Positions 26,160 through 34,441 of a stretch of 64,000 nt of DNA are shown in pieces. Every line of letters starts with the position of its first letter. The stretch's first letter is position 1. The DNA lies in contig NZ_CP152413.1 of NCBI RefSeq assembly GCF_038967635.1, forward strand, positions 6,824,001 through 6,888,000, written 5' to 3'. The position numbers were made by a program, and so were the translations under genes. Under the pieces are notes generated by a model that saw only the letters and a list, made by a program, of their open reading frames with translations, made no database searches and was not told where the DNA came from. This stretch comes from Bradyrhizobium sp. B124 (GTDB taxonomy: Bacteria > Pseudomonadota > Alphaproteobacteria > Rhizobiales > Xanthobacteraceae).

Positions 26160-27131
26160 ATGCCGCTTCGCGTCCTGACCTCCATCCTGTTCGCGATCGC
26201 CGCAAACGTGCTGCTGCACGCGCCGGCGCGCGCCGCCTATCCCGACCATATCGTGAAGATCGTGGTGCCGTTCGCGCCGGGCGGCGGCACCGATGTCGTC
26301 GCGCGCACGCTGGCGCAGGAGATGCAGAAGGATCTCGGCGTCACCGTCATCATCGAGAACAAGCCGGGGGCGGGCACCATCATCGGCACGCAGAGCGTCG
26401 CCGCCAGCCCGGCCGACGGCTACACGCTGCTGATGGCGACCTTCGCCAACGCCGTCAATCCGAGCCTCTACAGCAAGCTGCCCTACGACGCGCACAAGGA
26501 TTTTGCCGCGGTGGCGCTGGTGGCGCGCTCGTTCAATGTCGTCGTGGTCAACCCCGCTTCGCCGATCAAGTCGATCGCCGATCTGATCGCGGCTGCGAAG
26601 GCCGATCCGGAAAAACTGTCCTACGGGACCTATGGCACTGGCACCTCGGCGCATCTGGCCGGCGAATTGTTCAAGCACATGGCGGGCGTCAATCTGACCA
26701 CCGTGCCCTACAAGGGCGCGGCGCCCGCCATCACCGACCTCTTGGGCGGCCAGATCCAGGTGATGTTCACGACGGTGGCAAGCTGCGCCTCGCCGGTCGA
26801 GGCCGGGCAGCTGCGCGCGATCGGCGTGACCTCGGCCGAGCGTTCGGAGTCGTTCCCGCAATTGCCGACGGTGTCCGAAGCCGGTGTGCCGGGCTACGCC
26901 GCGGAATCCTGGTACGGCCTTTACGCACCTGCGAACACGCCGCCCGAGATCATCGACCGGCTCAACAAGTCCGCGGCCAAGGCCGTGCAGGCCGAGGCTT
27001 TCAGGAAGCTCAGCATCAATGAGGGCCTCGTGATGGTGGCATCACCCCCGGCCGAACTCGACCGTTACTTCACGGCTGAGGAGGCTCGTTGGCGCAAGGT
27101 GGTCCAAGACGCTGGCATCAAGCCGGAGTAG
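26160..27131 (+). CDS. Orphan Bug/TctC-family substrate-binding protein
   Basis: 323-residue periplasmic binding protein with a signal peptide at residues 1-24 (cleaved near ARAAYP). Bug motifs are VPFAPGGGTDVVARTLAQ, IENKPGAGTIIG, YGTYGTGTSAHLAGELF and VPYKGAAPAITDLLGGQ. ATG 26160 is preferred because the signal peptide begins there; an in-frame ATG at 26112 adds 16 residues. No tctA/tctB genes lie next to it, so it must use a permease encoded elsewhere or act as a sensor. This orphan state is common for Bug proteins. Confidence 0.9.
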   Translation: MPLRVLTSILFAIAANVLLHAPARAAYPDHIVKIVVPFAPGGGTDVVARTLAQEMQKDLGVTVIIENKPGAGTIIGTQSVAASPADGYTLLMATFANAVNPSLYSKLPYDAHKDFAAVALVARSFNVVVVNPASPIKSIADLIAAAKADPEKLSYGTYGTGTSAHLAGELFKHMAGVNLTTVPYKGAAPAITDLLGGQIQVMFTTVASCASPVEAGQLRAIGVTSAERSESFPQLPTVSEAGVPGYAAESWYGLYAPANTPPEIIDRLNKSAAKAVQAEAFRKLSINEGLVMVASPPAELDRYFTAEEARWRKVVQDAGIKPE

Positions 27132-27140
27132 GCTGCCCGC

Positions 27141-27179
27141 GCGGCACGGCGATCACATCTTTTTGCATCGCCATGCCGC
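27141..27179 (+). terminator. Terminator-like hairpin after the orphan Bug gene
   Basis: gcggcacggcgat and atcgccatgccgc form a 13-bp stem with one mismatch and a loop containing a T-run. It begins 10 bases after the Bug stop codon and separates it from the DUF3311/symporter pair. Confidence 0.5.
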
Positions 27180-27280
27180 AACCGTGATTCTAGACGCAAC
27201 AAATGGTTCCTGGGGTCGTCGACGACGGGACGCCGGCAACACCGCCGGTTTTGATCGGACCCTGGGCTGGGGAGTGAGCC

Positions 27281-27466
27281 ATGTGGATTCTGTTGCTGCT
27301 GCCGTTCATCGGCTTGCTGTGGGTGCCGTTCTACAATTTCGCCGAGCCCTCGCTGTTCGGCTTTCCCTTCTTCTACTGGTACCAGCTCGCGTGGGTGCCG
27401 ATCTCCTCGCTGCTGATCTGGCTGGTCTATCGCAGCCGGCGGCCTGACGCCGACGAGCAGCGGTGA
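27281..27466 (+). CDS. DUF3311 small membrane subunit
   Basis: 61 residues with two hydrophobic helices (about 3-22 and 30-52) and a conserved aromatic loop FGFPFFYWYQLAW typical of DUF3311. Such proteins are regularly encoded immediately before an SSS-family symporter, as here (10 bases), and are assumed to be an accessory subunit. ggggagtgagcc precedes ATG 27281. Confidence 0.85.
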   Translation: MWILLLLPFIGLLWVPFYNFAEPSLFGFPFFYWYQLAWVPISSLLIWLVYRSRRPDADEQR

Positions 27467-27476
27467 GGGGGCAGCC

Positions 27477-28967
27477 ATGACCGACCATATCGCTTGGGTT
27501 GCGCTCTCCGTCTTCATCTTCTTCTTCGCCCTCGTCACCGTGATGGGCTTCTTCGCCGCGCGCTGGAAATCCGGCCCGGTCAGCGAGCATCTCGACGAGT
27601 GGGGTCTCGGCGGCCGTCAGTTCGGCACCTGGATCACCTGGTTCCTGGTCGGCGGCGATTTCTACACCGCCTACACCGTGATCGCGGTGCCGGCGCTGGT
27701 CTACGCGGTCGGCGCTTACGGCTTCTTCGCGCTGCCCTACACCATCATCGTCTATCCCTTCGTATTCGCCGTGATGCCGGTGCTGTGGAAGAAGGCGCAT
27801 GCCAACGGCTATGTCACCGCCGCGGACGTGGTTCACGGCGCCTATGGCTCGCGCAGTCTCGAACTCGCGGTGGCGCTGACCGGCCTGGTCGCGACCATGC
27901 CCTATATCGCGCTGCAGCTGATCGGCATGGAGGTGGTGATCAAGGCGATGGGCCTGACCGGCGAACTGCCGATCATCGCCGCCTTCGTGATCCTCGCGCT
28001 GTACACCTATAGCTCCGGCCTGCGCGCGCCGGCGCTGATCGCCTTCGTCAAGGACATCATGATCTACATCGTGGTGCTGACGGCCGTGGTCGTGGTGCCC
28101 TCGAAGCTCGGTGGCTATGGCGCGGTGTTCTCCGCCGCCAACGACGCGTTCACGGCGAAGGGCGGCGCCACCGGACTGACGCTGAAGCCCGCTCAGTATC
28201 TGCCCTATGCGACGCTGGCGCTCGGCTCGGCGCTCGCCGCCTTCATGTATCCGCACACGCTGACCGGCATCTTCGCCTCGAAGTCGGCGGATACCATTCG
28301 CAAGAATGCGATCCTGCTGCCGGCCTATACGCTCTTGCTCGGGCTGATCGCGCTGCTCGGCTACATGGCCTATGCCGCCGGCATCAAGGTGACGTCGCCG
28401 AATGACGTGGTGCCGCTGCTGTTCAAGACCTTGTTCCCGGAATGGTTCGCTGGCTTCGCGTTCTCGGCGATCGCAATCGGCGCGCTGGTGCCGGCCGCGG
28501 TGATGAGCATCGGCGCCGCCAATTTGTTCACCCGCAATGTCTGGAAGTCCTATGTCGATCCGGACATCTCGCATGCCGGCGAGGCGTCGGTCGCGAAGAT
28601 CACCTCGCTGGTGGTCAAGGTCGGCGCGCTCGCCTTCATCCTGTTCCTGCCGACGCAATATGCGCTCGACCTGCAACTGCTCGGCGGCCTCTGGATCGTG
28701 CAGACGCTGCCGGCGCTGGTGTTCGGCCTGTTCACCGTCTGGTTCCGCGCCGAAGCGCTATTGCTCGGCTGGGCGGTCGGCATCGGCTGGGGCACCTACA
28801 CGGCGTGGAGCAACGGGCTGAAGCCGCTCGCCAGCATCTCGCTCGGCGATGCCACCTACACCTTCTATGTCGGGCTCGGCGCGCTCCTGCTCAACATCGT
28901 GGTGGCCGTGATTGCGACCGTCGTGGTCGGCTTGATCTCACCCGCCAAGCGCGGCGCGGCGGCCTGA
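27477..28967 (+). CDS. Sodium/solute symporter (SSS family, MctP-like monocarboxylate permease)
   Basis: 496-residue inner-membrane symporter with about 13 helices. SSS features include the N-terminal DEWGLGGRQFGTWITWFLVGGDFYTAYT segment and, in the middle, YSSGLRAPALIAFVKDIMIY, followed by PHTLTGIFASKSADTIRKNA. This pattern matches MctP-type permeases for pyruvate/lactate and other monocarboxylates in rhizobia. It forms a pair with the upstream DUF3311 gene. Its last 30 bases overlap the 3' end of the convergent oxidoreductase gene. Confidence 0.89.
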   Translation: MTDHIAWVALSVFIFFFALVTVMGFFAARWKSGPVSEHLDEWGLGGRQFGTWITWFLVGGDFYTAYTVIAVPALVYAVGAYGFFALPYTIIVYPFVFAVMPVLWKKAHANGYVTAADVVHGAYGSRSLELAVALTGLVATMPYIALQLIGMEVVIKAMGLTGELPIIAAFVILALYTYSSGLRAPALIAFVKDIMIYIVVLTAVVVVPSKLGGYGAVFSAANDAFTAKGGATGLTLKPAQYLPYATLALGSALAAFMYPHTLTGIFASKSADTIRKNAILLPAYTLLLGLIALLGYMAYAAGIKVTSPNDVVPLLFKTLFPEWFAGFAFSAIAIGALVPAAVMSIGAANLFTRNVWKSYVDPDISHAGEASVAKITSLVVKVGALAFILFLPTQYALDLQLLGGLWIVQTLPALVFGLFTVWFRAEALLLGWAVGIGWGTYTAWSNGLKPLASISLGDATYTFYVGLGALLLNIVVAVIATVVVGLISPAKRGAAA

Positions 28968-31900
28968 GCCGTCGCCTGAATCTGACGGGGCGGAGGTGAG
29001 AAGCGCGGTCAGCCGCGCCACCTCCGCCTTGGTCTTCTCGATCGCTTCATCCTTCACCGGGCCATAGCCGCGGATTTCCATCGGCGCCTTTGCAAGTGCG
29101 ACGAGATCGGGCAGGTGCGTGGCATCGAGCTTGCCGAGCATGGTCTCGATCAGCGCCTCGTACCAGCCGATCAACTCGCGCTCGGCGAGACGCTCCGCGG
29201 TGTAGCCGAACACGTCGAACGGCGTGCCGCGCAGTCCCTTGAGCCGCGCCAGCAAGCGGAGTGGCGTCTGGATCCACTGGCCGAACGCGCGCTTGCGTGG
29301 CCGGCCGCGTGCATCCAGCCGTGCCGGCAACAGCGGCGGCGCGAGATGGTACTGCACCGTGAAGTCGCCATCGAATTCGTGCTTGAGGGTCTCAAGGAAG
29401 CCGGTCTGCATGTGCAACCGCGCCACCTCATACTCGTCCTTGTAGGCCATCAGCTTGAACAGTGAGCGGGCGACGGCGTCGGTCAACGTCTCGCTTCCGA
29501 GCGCGGCCTCGGCGCGACGGACGCGGTCGACCGTGGTCCGGTAGCGGGCTGCATAGGCCTCATCCTGATAATCCCGGAGGAAATCCGCGCGCCGCGCGAT
29601 CATCTGCTCCAGCGTTTCCGGTGCATTGGCCGCTGCACCGTCGGCCTTCAAAAACTCCGGATCGGCGAACGCAATCCGCCCCCAGGCCAGCGCCTGCTTG
29701 TTGCGCTCGACCGCGACGCCGTTGAGCTCGATCGCGCGGGTCAATGCATCCAGCGACACCGGCACCAGGCCCTGCTGCCAGGCAAAGCCGAGCATCATGA
29801 CGTTGGCATAGACGCTGTCGCCGAGCAGCCGCTCGGCCAGCGCGTTGGCGTCGATCGCGGTGAGGTTGCCTGATCCGATCACCCGCTCGATCGCGCGCAA
29901 GCGAACCGGCGAGGCGAGGTCGGCGTCGCGGAAGCGCACCACGTCGCCGGTCGGCATCTCAGCGATGTTGACCGCCGCGCGCATGCCCTTGCGGTAGGTG
30001 CCGGAGGCCTTGGCCGACGAGCTCACCACGAGGTCGCAGCCGATCAGCGCATCCGCTGCGCCCTGGTCGATCCGCACCTGGTGCAGCGCCTCGGGCGCTG
30101 CCGCCAGCCGCAGATAGCTCAGCACCGGGCCGAATTTCTGGGCGAAGCCGGTGAAGTCGAGCACCGAGACGCCGCGGCCCTCGAGATGCGCGGCCATCGC
30201 GATCAGCGCGCCGACCGTGATGACGCCGGTGCCGCCGACGCCGGTGACCAGCAGATCGTAGGGCTTGTCCAGTGCCGCAAGCTCCGGCGCCGGAAGCGCG
30301 GCGGCGCGTGCCAGCGGGTCGATCGCGCTCGCGCCCTTCGCCCGCCGCGTACCGCCCTCAATGGTGACGAAGCTTGGGCAGAAACCGTTGAGGCAGGAAA
30401 AATCCTTGTTGCAGGTCGAGAGGTTGATCTTGCGCTTGCGGCCGAACGGCGTCTCCTTCGGCTCGACGCTGAGGCAGTTCGATTCCACCGAGCAGTCGCC
30501 GCAGCCCTCGCAGACGAGGTCGTTGATGTAAGCAAAACGCGCGGGATCCTTGATCGTGCCGCGCTTGCGCCGCCGCCGCTTCTCGGTGGCGCAGGTCTGC
30601 TGATAGATCAGCACGGTGACGCCTGAAATCGTGCGCAGCTCGCGCTGCACGGCGTCCATCTCTTCGCGCGGGTGTATGGTGACGCCGGCGGGCAAATCCG
30701 CCGGCGAGAACTGCGCGGGATCATCCGACACCAGCGCGATCCGCGCGACGCCCTCGGCGCGGACAGAGTGCGCGATCGCCTGCACGCTGACCGGGCCGTC
30801 GACCGGCTGGCCGCCGGTCATCGCCACCGCGTCATTGAACAGGATCTTGTAGGTGATGTTGGCTTTTGCTGCGATCGCCTGGCGGATCGCCATCGAGCCG
30901 GAGTGATAATAGGTGCCTTCGCCGAGATTCTGGAACACATGGCTGTTGCCGGTGAATCTTGACGAGGCCGCCCAGTTGACGCCTTCGCCGCCCATCTGGA
31001 TCAGCGACGAGGTCTCGCGGTCCATCCAGCTCGCCATGAAGTGGCAGCCGATGCCGGCCAGCGCCTTGGAGCCCTCGGGCACTTTGGTCGATGTGTTGTG
31101 CGGGCAGCCCGAGCAGAAATATGGCGTGCGTGTCGCGCCCGGCACCACGATCATGCGGTCCTGTTCCGGCCTGAGCGCGGCGACGCGGCGAGCGAGCTGC
31201 AATTCCGGAAACATCGGATCGAGCCGCCGGGCCAGCACGTCGGCCAGCATCAGCGGCGATAGTTCACCGGTCCACGAGATCAGCCGCGCGCCGGTTTCGT
31301 CGTGCTTGCCGACCATCCGTTCCGGCTTGGAGCCGGGATAGTCGTAGAAATACTCCTTGAACTGGCTCTCGATGATGCCGCGCTTCTCCTCGACCACCAG
31401 GATCTCGCGCTTGCCCTTCACGAACTCCATCGCGTCGTGCAGCGCGAGCGGCCACACCATGCCGACCTTGTAGATGTCGATGCCGAAGCGGCGGCATGCG
31501 GCCTCGTCGAGCCCTATCAGCCGCAGCGCCTCCATCAGATCGAGATGCGCTTTGCCCGTGGTGACGATGCCGTAGGTGGCGTCTTTGATGTCGTAGATGC
31601 GGCGGTCGATCGGATTGGCTTTTGCGAAAGCGTAGACCGCGTGCTTCTTGGCCTCCAGCCGCTCCTCGATCTGCGGGCCCGGCAGATCCGGCCAGCGATA
31701 ATGCAGGCCGCCCGGCGGCGGCACGAAATCCGGCTGCGCGAAGATCCGCGGCGGCGCAAGCTCGACCGAGGCGCCGGATTCCACGATCTCCGAGATCGCC
31801 TTGAAGCCGACCCACATGCCGGAAAATCGACTGAGCGCGTAGCCATATTCGCCGAACGCGAGATATTCGCCGACATCGGCCGGATGCAGCGTCGGCATGA

Positions 31901-32411
31901 ACCAGCTCATGAACGCGACGTCGGATTGGTGCGGCATCGAGGACGACACGCAGCCATGATCGTCGCCCGCCGCGACCAGCACGCCGCCATGCGGCGAGGA
32001 GCCATAGGCATTGCCGTGCTTCAGCGCATCGCCGGAGCGGTCGACGCCGGGGCCCTTGCCGTACCACAGCCCGAATACGCCATCGACCTTTCGATCCCTC
32101 TGCGTCTCGACCTGCTGCGAGCCGAGCACGGCGGTCGCCGCGAGGTCTTCGTTCACAGCGGGCAGGAATTCGATGCGGCTCTCCTTCAGCCGCTCGCCGA
32201 TCTTCCACAATTCGAGATCGACGCCGCCGAGCGGCGAGCCGCGATAGCCGGAGATGAAGCCCGCGGTGTTGAGCCCGGCGGCGCGGTCGCGCCTGATCTG
32301 GTCGAGCGCGATGCGCACGATCGCCTGCGTGCCGGTGAGGAAGACGCGGCCACGTTCGCGGCTATAGCGCTCGGACAGCTGGTAGGCGTCGAGTTGCGGC
32401 ATCTGGCCCAT
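28938..32411 (-). CDS. Fused indolepyruvate:ferredoxin oxidoreductase (IorA-IorB type)
   Basis: 1157-residue single-chain 2-oxo acid:ferredoxin oxidoreductase that converts aryl or branched 2-oxo acids to acyl-CoA with ThDP and Fe-S clusters. The N-terminal half carries the IorA-like ThDP domains (FISGYRGSPLGGVDLEL; FCSGCPHNTST; GIGCHFMASW and GGEGVNWA). It is followed by a ferredoxin-like cysteine cluster CEGCGDCSVESNC with CNKDFSCLNGFCP. The gamma/IorB domain starts near residue 715 (LLVTGVGGTGVITVGALIAMAAHLEG), and a C-terminal extension of about 250 residues completes the chain. ATG 32411 lies opposite an Lrp/AsnC gene. The 3' end overlaps the symporter gene by 30 bases. Confidence 0.92.
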   Translation of the reverse strand: MGQMPQLDAYQLSERYSRERGRVFLTGTQAIVRIALDQIRRDRAAGLNTAGFISGYRGSPLGGVDLELWKIGERLKESRIEFLPAVNEDLAATAVLGSQQVETQRDRKVDGVFGLWYGKGPGVDRSGDALKHGNAYGSSPHGGVLVAAGDDHGCVSSSMPHQSDVAFMSWFMPTLHPADVGEYLAFGEYGYALSRFSGMWVGFKAISEIVESGASVELAPPRIFAQPDFVPPPGGLHYRWPDLPGPQIEERLEAKKHAVYAFAKANPIDRRIYDIKDATYGIVTTGKAHLDLMEALRLIGLDEAACRRFGIDIYKVGMVWPLALHDAMEFVKGKREILVVEEKRGIIESQFKEYFYDYPGSKPERMVGKHDETGARLISWTGELSPLMLADVLARRLDPMFPELQLARRVAALRPEQDRMIVVPGATRTPYFCSGCPHNTSTKVPEGSKALAGIGCHFMASWMDRETSSLIQMGGEGVNWAASSRFTGNSHVFQNLGEGTYYHSGSMAIRQAIAAKANITYKILFNDAVAMTGGQPVDGPVSVQAIAHSVRAEGVARIALVSDDPAQFSPADLPAGVTIHPREEMDAVQRELRTISGVTVLIYQQTCATEKRRRRKRGTIKDPARFAYINDLVCEGCGDCSVESNCLSVEPKETPFGRKRKINLSTCNKDFSCLNGFCPSFVTIEGGTRRAKGASAIDPLARAAALPAPELAALDKPYDLLVTGVGGTGVITVGALIAMAAHLEGRGVSVLDFTGFAQKFGPVLSYLRLAAAPEALHQVRIDQGAADALIGCDLVVSSSAKASGTYRKGMRAAVNIAEMPTGDVVRFRDADLASPVRLRAIERVIGSGNLTAIDANALAERLLGDSVYANVMMLGFAWQQGLVPVSLDALTRAIELNGVAVERNKQALAWGRIAFADPEFLKADGAAANAPETLEQMIARRADFLRDYQDEAYAARYRTTVDRVRRAEAALGSETLTDAVARSLFKLMAYKDEYEVARLHMQTGFLETLKHEFDGDFTVQYHLAPPLLPARLDARGRPRKRAFGQWIQTPLRLLARLKGLRGTPFDVFGYTAERLAERELIGWYEALIETMLGKLDATHLPDLVALAKAPMEIRGYGPVKDEAIEKTKAEVARLTALLTSAPSDSGDGSGRRAALGG

Positions 32412-32470
32412 GACTGACCCCTCCCGGGAATCGCAATGTCCGATGGGGGCAAGGCTATGCCTGTGTGTCT

Positions 32471-32540
32471 GGTAGGTCCTACCTATCTGTTCTCCAGAGA
32501 CCTAAATTTCGGTAGTTTTTTGCGTAAAATGTCGTATTTT
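32471..32540. promoter_or_regulatory. AT-rich divergent promoter with candidate Lrp/AsnC sites
   Basis: Within the 158-base gap between the oxidoreductase and the Lrp-like gene lie a perfect palindrome ggtagg-t-cctacc (32471-32483) and an inverted repeat aaaat-gtcgt-atttt (32526-32540), in a stretch much richer in A/T than the flanking DNA. Lrp/AsnC proteins prefer such AT-rich, weakly palindromic sites. Confidence 0.45.
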
Positions 32541-32569
32541 GGCATAATCTACCAGACTGGAGCTCTGCG

Positions 32570-33025
32570 ATGATCGAAGAGCAAGACGAAAAAATCCTTG
32601 CCGAGCTGCAGAAGGACGGCCGCGCCACCAACCAGCAGCTGGCGGAAACCGTCGGGATGTCGACGTCGGCATGCTGGCGGCGGGTCCGCGCGCTGGAGGA
32701 GTCCGGCGTCATTTCAGGTTATTCGGCGCTGGTCGCGCGCGAGCGCGCCGGCTTTGCGACCTCGGCGATTCTGCACGTCTCGCTGGAGCGGCACGACACG
32801 AAATTCGTCGACGAGTTCGTCGCGCGGGTGATGCAGCGCCGCGAGGTGCTGGAATGTTTCGCGACGACGGGCGATGCCGACTATCATCTGCGCGTCGTCG
32901 TCCGCGACATGGACGCCTACAACAGATTCCTCGACGAGTTCATGTTCCGCATCCCCGGCATCCGCCACGTCCGCACCAACGTGATCCTGAAGGAGATCAA
33001 GACCGGCGTGGCGCTGCCGTTTTGA
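32570..33025 (+). CDS. Lrp/AsnC-family transcriptional regulator
   Basis: 151 residues. The N-terminal HTH reads DEKILAELQKDGRATNQQLAETVGMSTSACWRRVRALEESGVI (residues 5-47), followed by the RAM/AsnC ligand-binding domain with CFATTGDADYHLRVVVRDMDAY and the closing RTNVILKEIKTGVALPF. It is divergent from the indolepyruvate oxidoreductase gene, which it very likely regulates in response to an amino acid or its 2-oxo acid. Confidence 0.93.
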   Translation: MIEEQDEKILAELQKDGRATNQQLAETVGMSTSACWRRVRALEESGVISGYSALVARERAGFATSAILHVSLERHDTKFVDEFVARVMQRREVLECFATTGDADYHLRVVVRDMDAYNRFLDEFMFRIPGIRHVRTNVILKEIKTGVALPF

Positions 33026-33065
33026 TGGAAATGCCGCCGCGATGGCCGCGCGCTCAACTTCTTGT

Positions 33066-33199
33066 CCCGTCACCCTGAGGAGGCCGCGGAGCGGCCGTCT
33101 CGAAGGGCGAACGGCCACCAGCCGGGCCGCGCATCCTTCGAGGCTCGCTGCGCTCGCACCTCCAGCGACAAAGGCGAAGCCTTTGCGCGGGGATGACGG
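33066..33199. repeat. Palindromic repeat, family 'CCCGTCATCCTGAGG', with an internal hairpin insertion
   Basis: The left arm cccgtcaccctgagg and right arm ggatgacgg belong to the common family. The right arm is interrupted after cacctcca by 26 extra bases (about 33165-33190) that themselves contain the hairpin aaaggc-gaa-gccttt. The sister copy at 36886-36990 lacks this insertion. Confidence 0.75.
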
Positions 33200-33210
33200 T
33201 CGAAGCAATC

Positions 33211-33293
33211 CGTAGGATGGGTAGAGCGCAGCGAAACCCATCATCGTGCCGCAGATGAATTGATGGGTTTCGCTGCGCTCTACCCATCCTACG
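33211..33293. repeat. Palindromic repeat 'CGTAGGATGGGTAGAGCGCAGCG'
   Basis: cgtaggatgggtagagcgca and the right arm tgcgctctacccatcctacg are exact reverse complements, with further inner pairing gcgaaacccatca / tgatgggtttcgc. It resembles the CGTAGGGTGGGTTAGC family. It ends 2 bases before the stop codon of the next minus-strand gene. Confidence 0.87.
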
Positions 33294-33294
33294 G

Positions 33295-33798
33295 TCACGA
33301 TGTCGCTTCCGCCGACTTGGCCCGCATCAAGATCATGAACACCATGACATGGCTGACCAGCAGCAGCGGCACGTAGAGCGCCGGGATATAGATGCCGGCG
33401 CCGAACAGGCCGGGATCCGCGTTCTTTGTCGCGCCCATGAAGTAGGCGTTGAGAAGATCCAGCGCGCCCCAGATGTTGAAGAACCAGACGATCGGAATGG
33501 CCACCGGCCAGCGCCAAGACAGTGCCGCCATCGAGAGCAGCGCGAGAGCTGCGGCGATCAGATCGCCCCAGCCGACCGCGCTGGCAAACACCGGGTTCAC
33601 CTCCGGCGACACGAAGCCTGTGACCATGAAGTTCATCCCGAGAAACCGGAAAGCATGGAACGCCGCAAGCAGCCGGAGCGCCTCATGGCGCGGCCAGGTG
33701 CGGAGCGCCGGCCAGACATAGGTCGCGGCCACCACGGCACTCGTCAGAAATGCTCCGGCGACGCTGAGCAAGAATGGAATGTTGAGACTTACCGGCAC
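33295..33798 (-). CDS. Uncharacterised five-helix membrane protein
   Basis: 167 residues; no family recognised with confidence. About five hydrophobic segments are visible (for example FLLSVAGAFLTSAVVAATYV, then FASAVGWGDLIAAALALLSMAAL and PLLLVSHVMVFMILM). GTG 33798 is chosen because gggagccgacc precedes it; sequence upstream in the frame belongs to the neighbouring gene's antisense. It lies 85 bases downstream of a small exported protein gene on the same strand, and both are divergent from a lysR gene. Confidence 0.7.
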   Translation of the reverse strand: MPVSLNIPFLLSVAGAFLTSAVVAATYVWPALRTWPRHEALRLLAAFHAFRFLGMNFMVTGFVSPEVNPVFASAVGWGDLIAAALALLSMAALSWRWPVAIPIVWFFNIWGALDLLNAYFMGATKNADPGLFGAGIYIPALYVPLLLVSHVMVFMILMRAKSAEATS

Positions 33799-33883
33799 GG
33801 TCGGCTCCCGTCTGACTGTCGATCCGGAGAGGCCGGACCCGGCGATCGGGTCCGGCCTCGGCGGGGTGCTCAGGGCCCGACGC

Positions 33884-34309
33884 TTAAGGCTTGCCGACCA
33901 GCAGGCGCAGCGGCAGCAGCGGGCCGACCGCGATGTAGTCGTGGTCCATGATATCCAGCTTGGAGAGCGGCAGCCCCTCCATGATCGCGTGCGCCTCGGA
34001 TGTATCCCTGGCGTCGAGCAGGAGGATGACCCCGCGCCCGTCGGACCGCGAATACCATTCGCGAACCTTGCCGCTGAGATAGAGCTGCACGGTCTGCCGG
34101 ATTTCATCCGGCATCACGGCCATCACTTGTTCGCGGGTGACGCCCGCCTTGACGGTCAGGATCACCATCACGCCGGTGGTGATGGTGGAGGCGGCTTGCG
34201 CCTGTGTTTGGCCTTGGGCCTGGGTTTGGGCGAGGGAGGGAGCGGTCATGGAGGTTAAGCCTGTCGAAGTGAGGGTGAGGGCAAGGAGGGTGTGACGGAT
34301 TGCTTTCAT
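33884..34309 (-). CDS. Small exported protein with a YciI/muconolactone-isomerase-like domain
   Basis: 141 residues. A signal peptide (about residues 1-27, ending near APSLAQ) is followed by a short Gln/Ala-rich stretch (QTQAQGQTQAQAAS), then a ferredoxin-like domain: TTGVMVILTVKAGVTREQVM, GKVREWYSRSDGRGVILLLDA and AHAIMEGLPLSKL. The pattern resembles dimeric alpha/beta-barrel proteins such as YciI or muconolactone isomerase, here exported, which is unusual. ATG 34309 opens the signal peptide, with ggagacc upstream. It is divergent from a LysR gene. Confidence 0.75.
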   Translation of the reverse strand: MKAIRHTLLALTLTSTGLTSMTAPSLAQTQAQGQTQAQAASTITTGVMVILTVKAGVTREQVMAVMPDEIRQTVQLYLSGKVREWYSRSDGRGVILLLDARDTSEAHAIMEGLPLSKLDIMDHDYIAVGPLLPLRLLVGKP

Positions 34310-34326
34310 CGGTCGCAGGTCTCCGT

Positions 34327-34344
34327 TCACGACTGATGTCGTGA
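34327..34344. promoter_or_regulatory. Inverted repeat between small exported-protein gene and lysR, candidate operator
   Basis: tcacgac-tgat-gtcgtga is a perfect 7+7 palindrome 18 bases before the exported-protein start codon and about 100 bases before the divergent lysR gene. It is a plausible binding site for that regulator; no binding evidence exists. Confidence 0.4.
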
Positions 34345-34441
34345 TGTCGCGTGGAGCAGCGCGCGTCGCGGTGCTGCTGCCTGTGGCTCCGATGTAGGGC
34401 GGCTTCCCGCGCGCGACTATTCGCGATAATGTTGACGGGCC

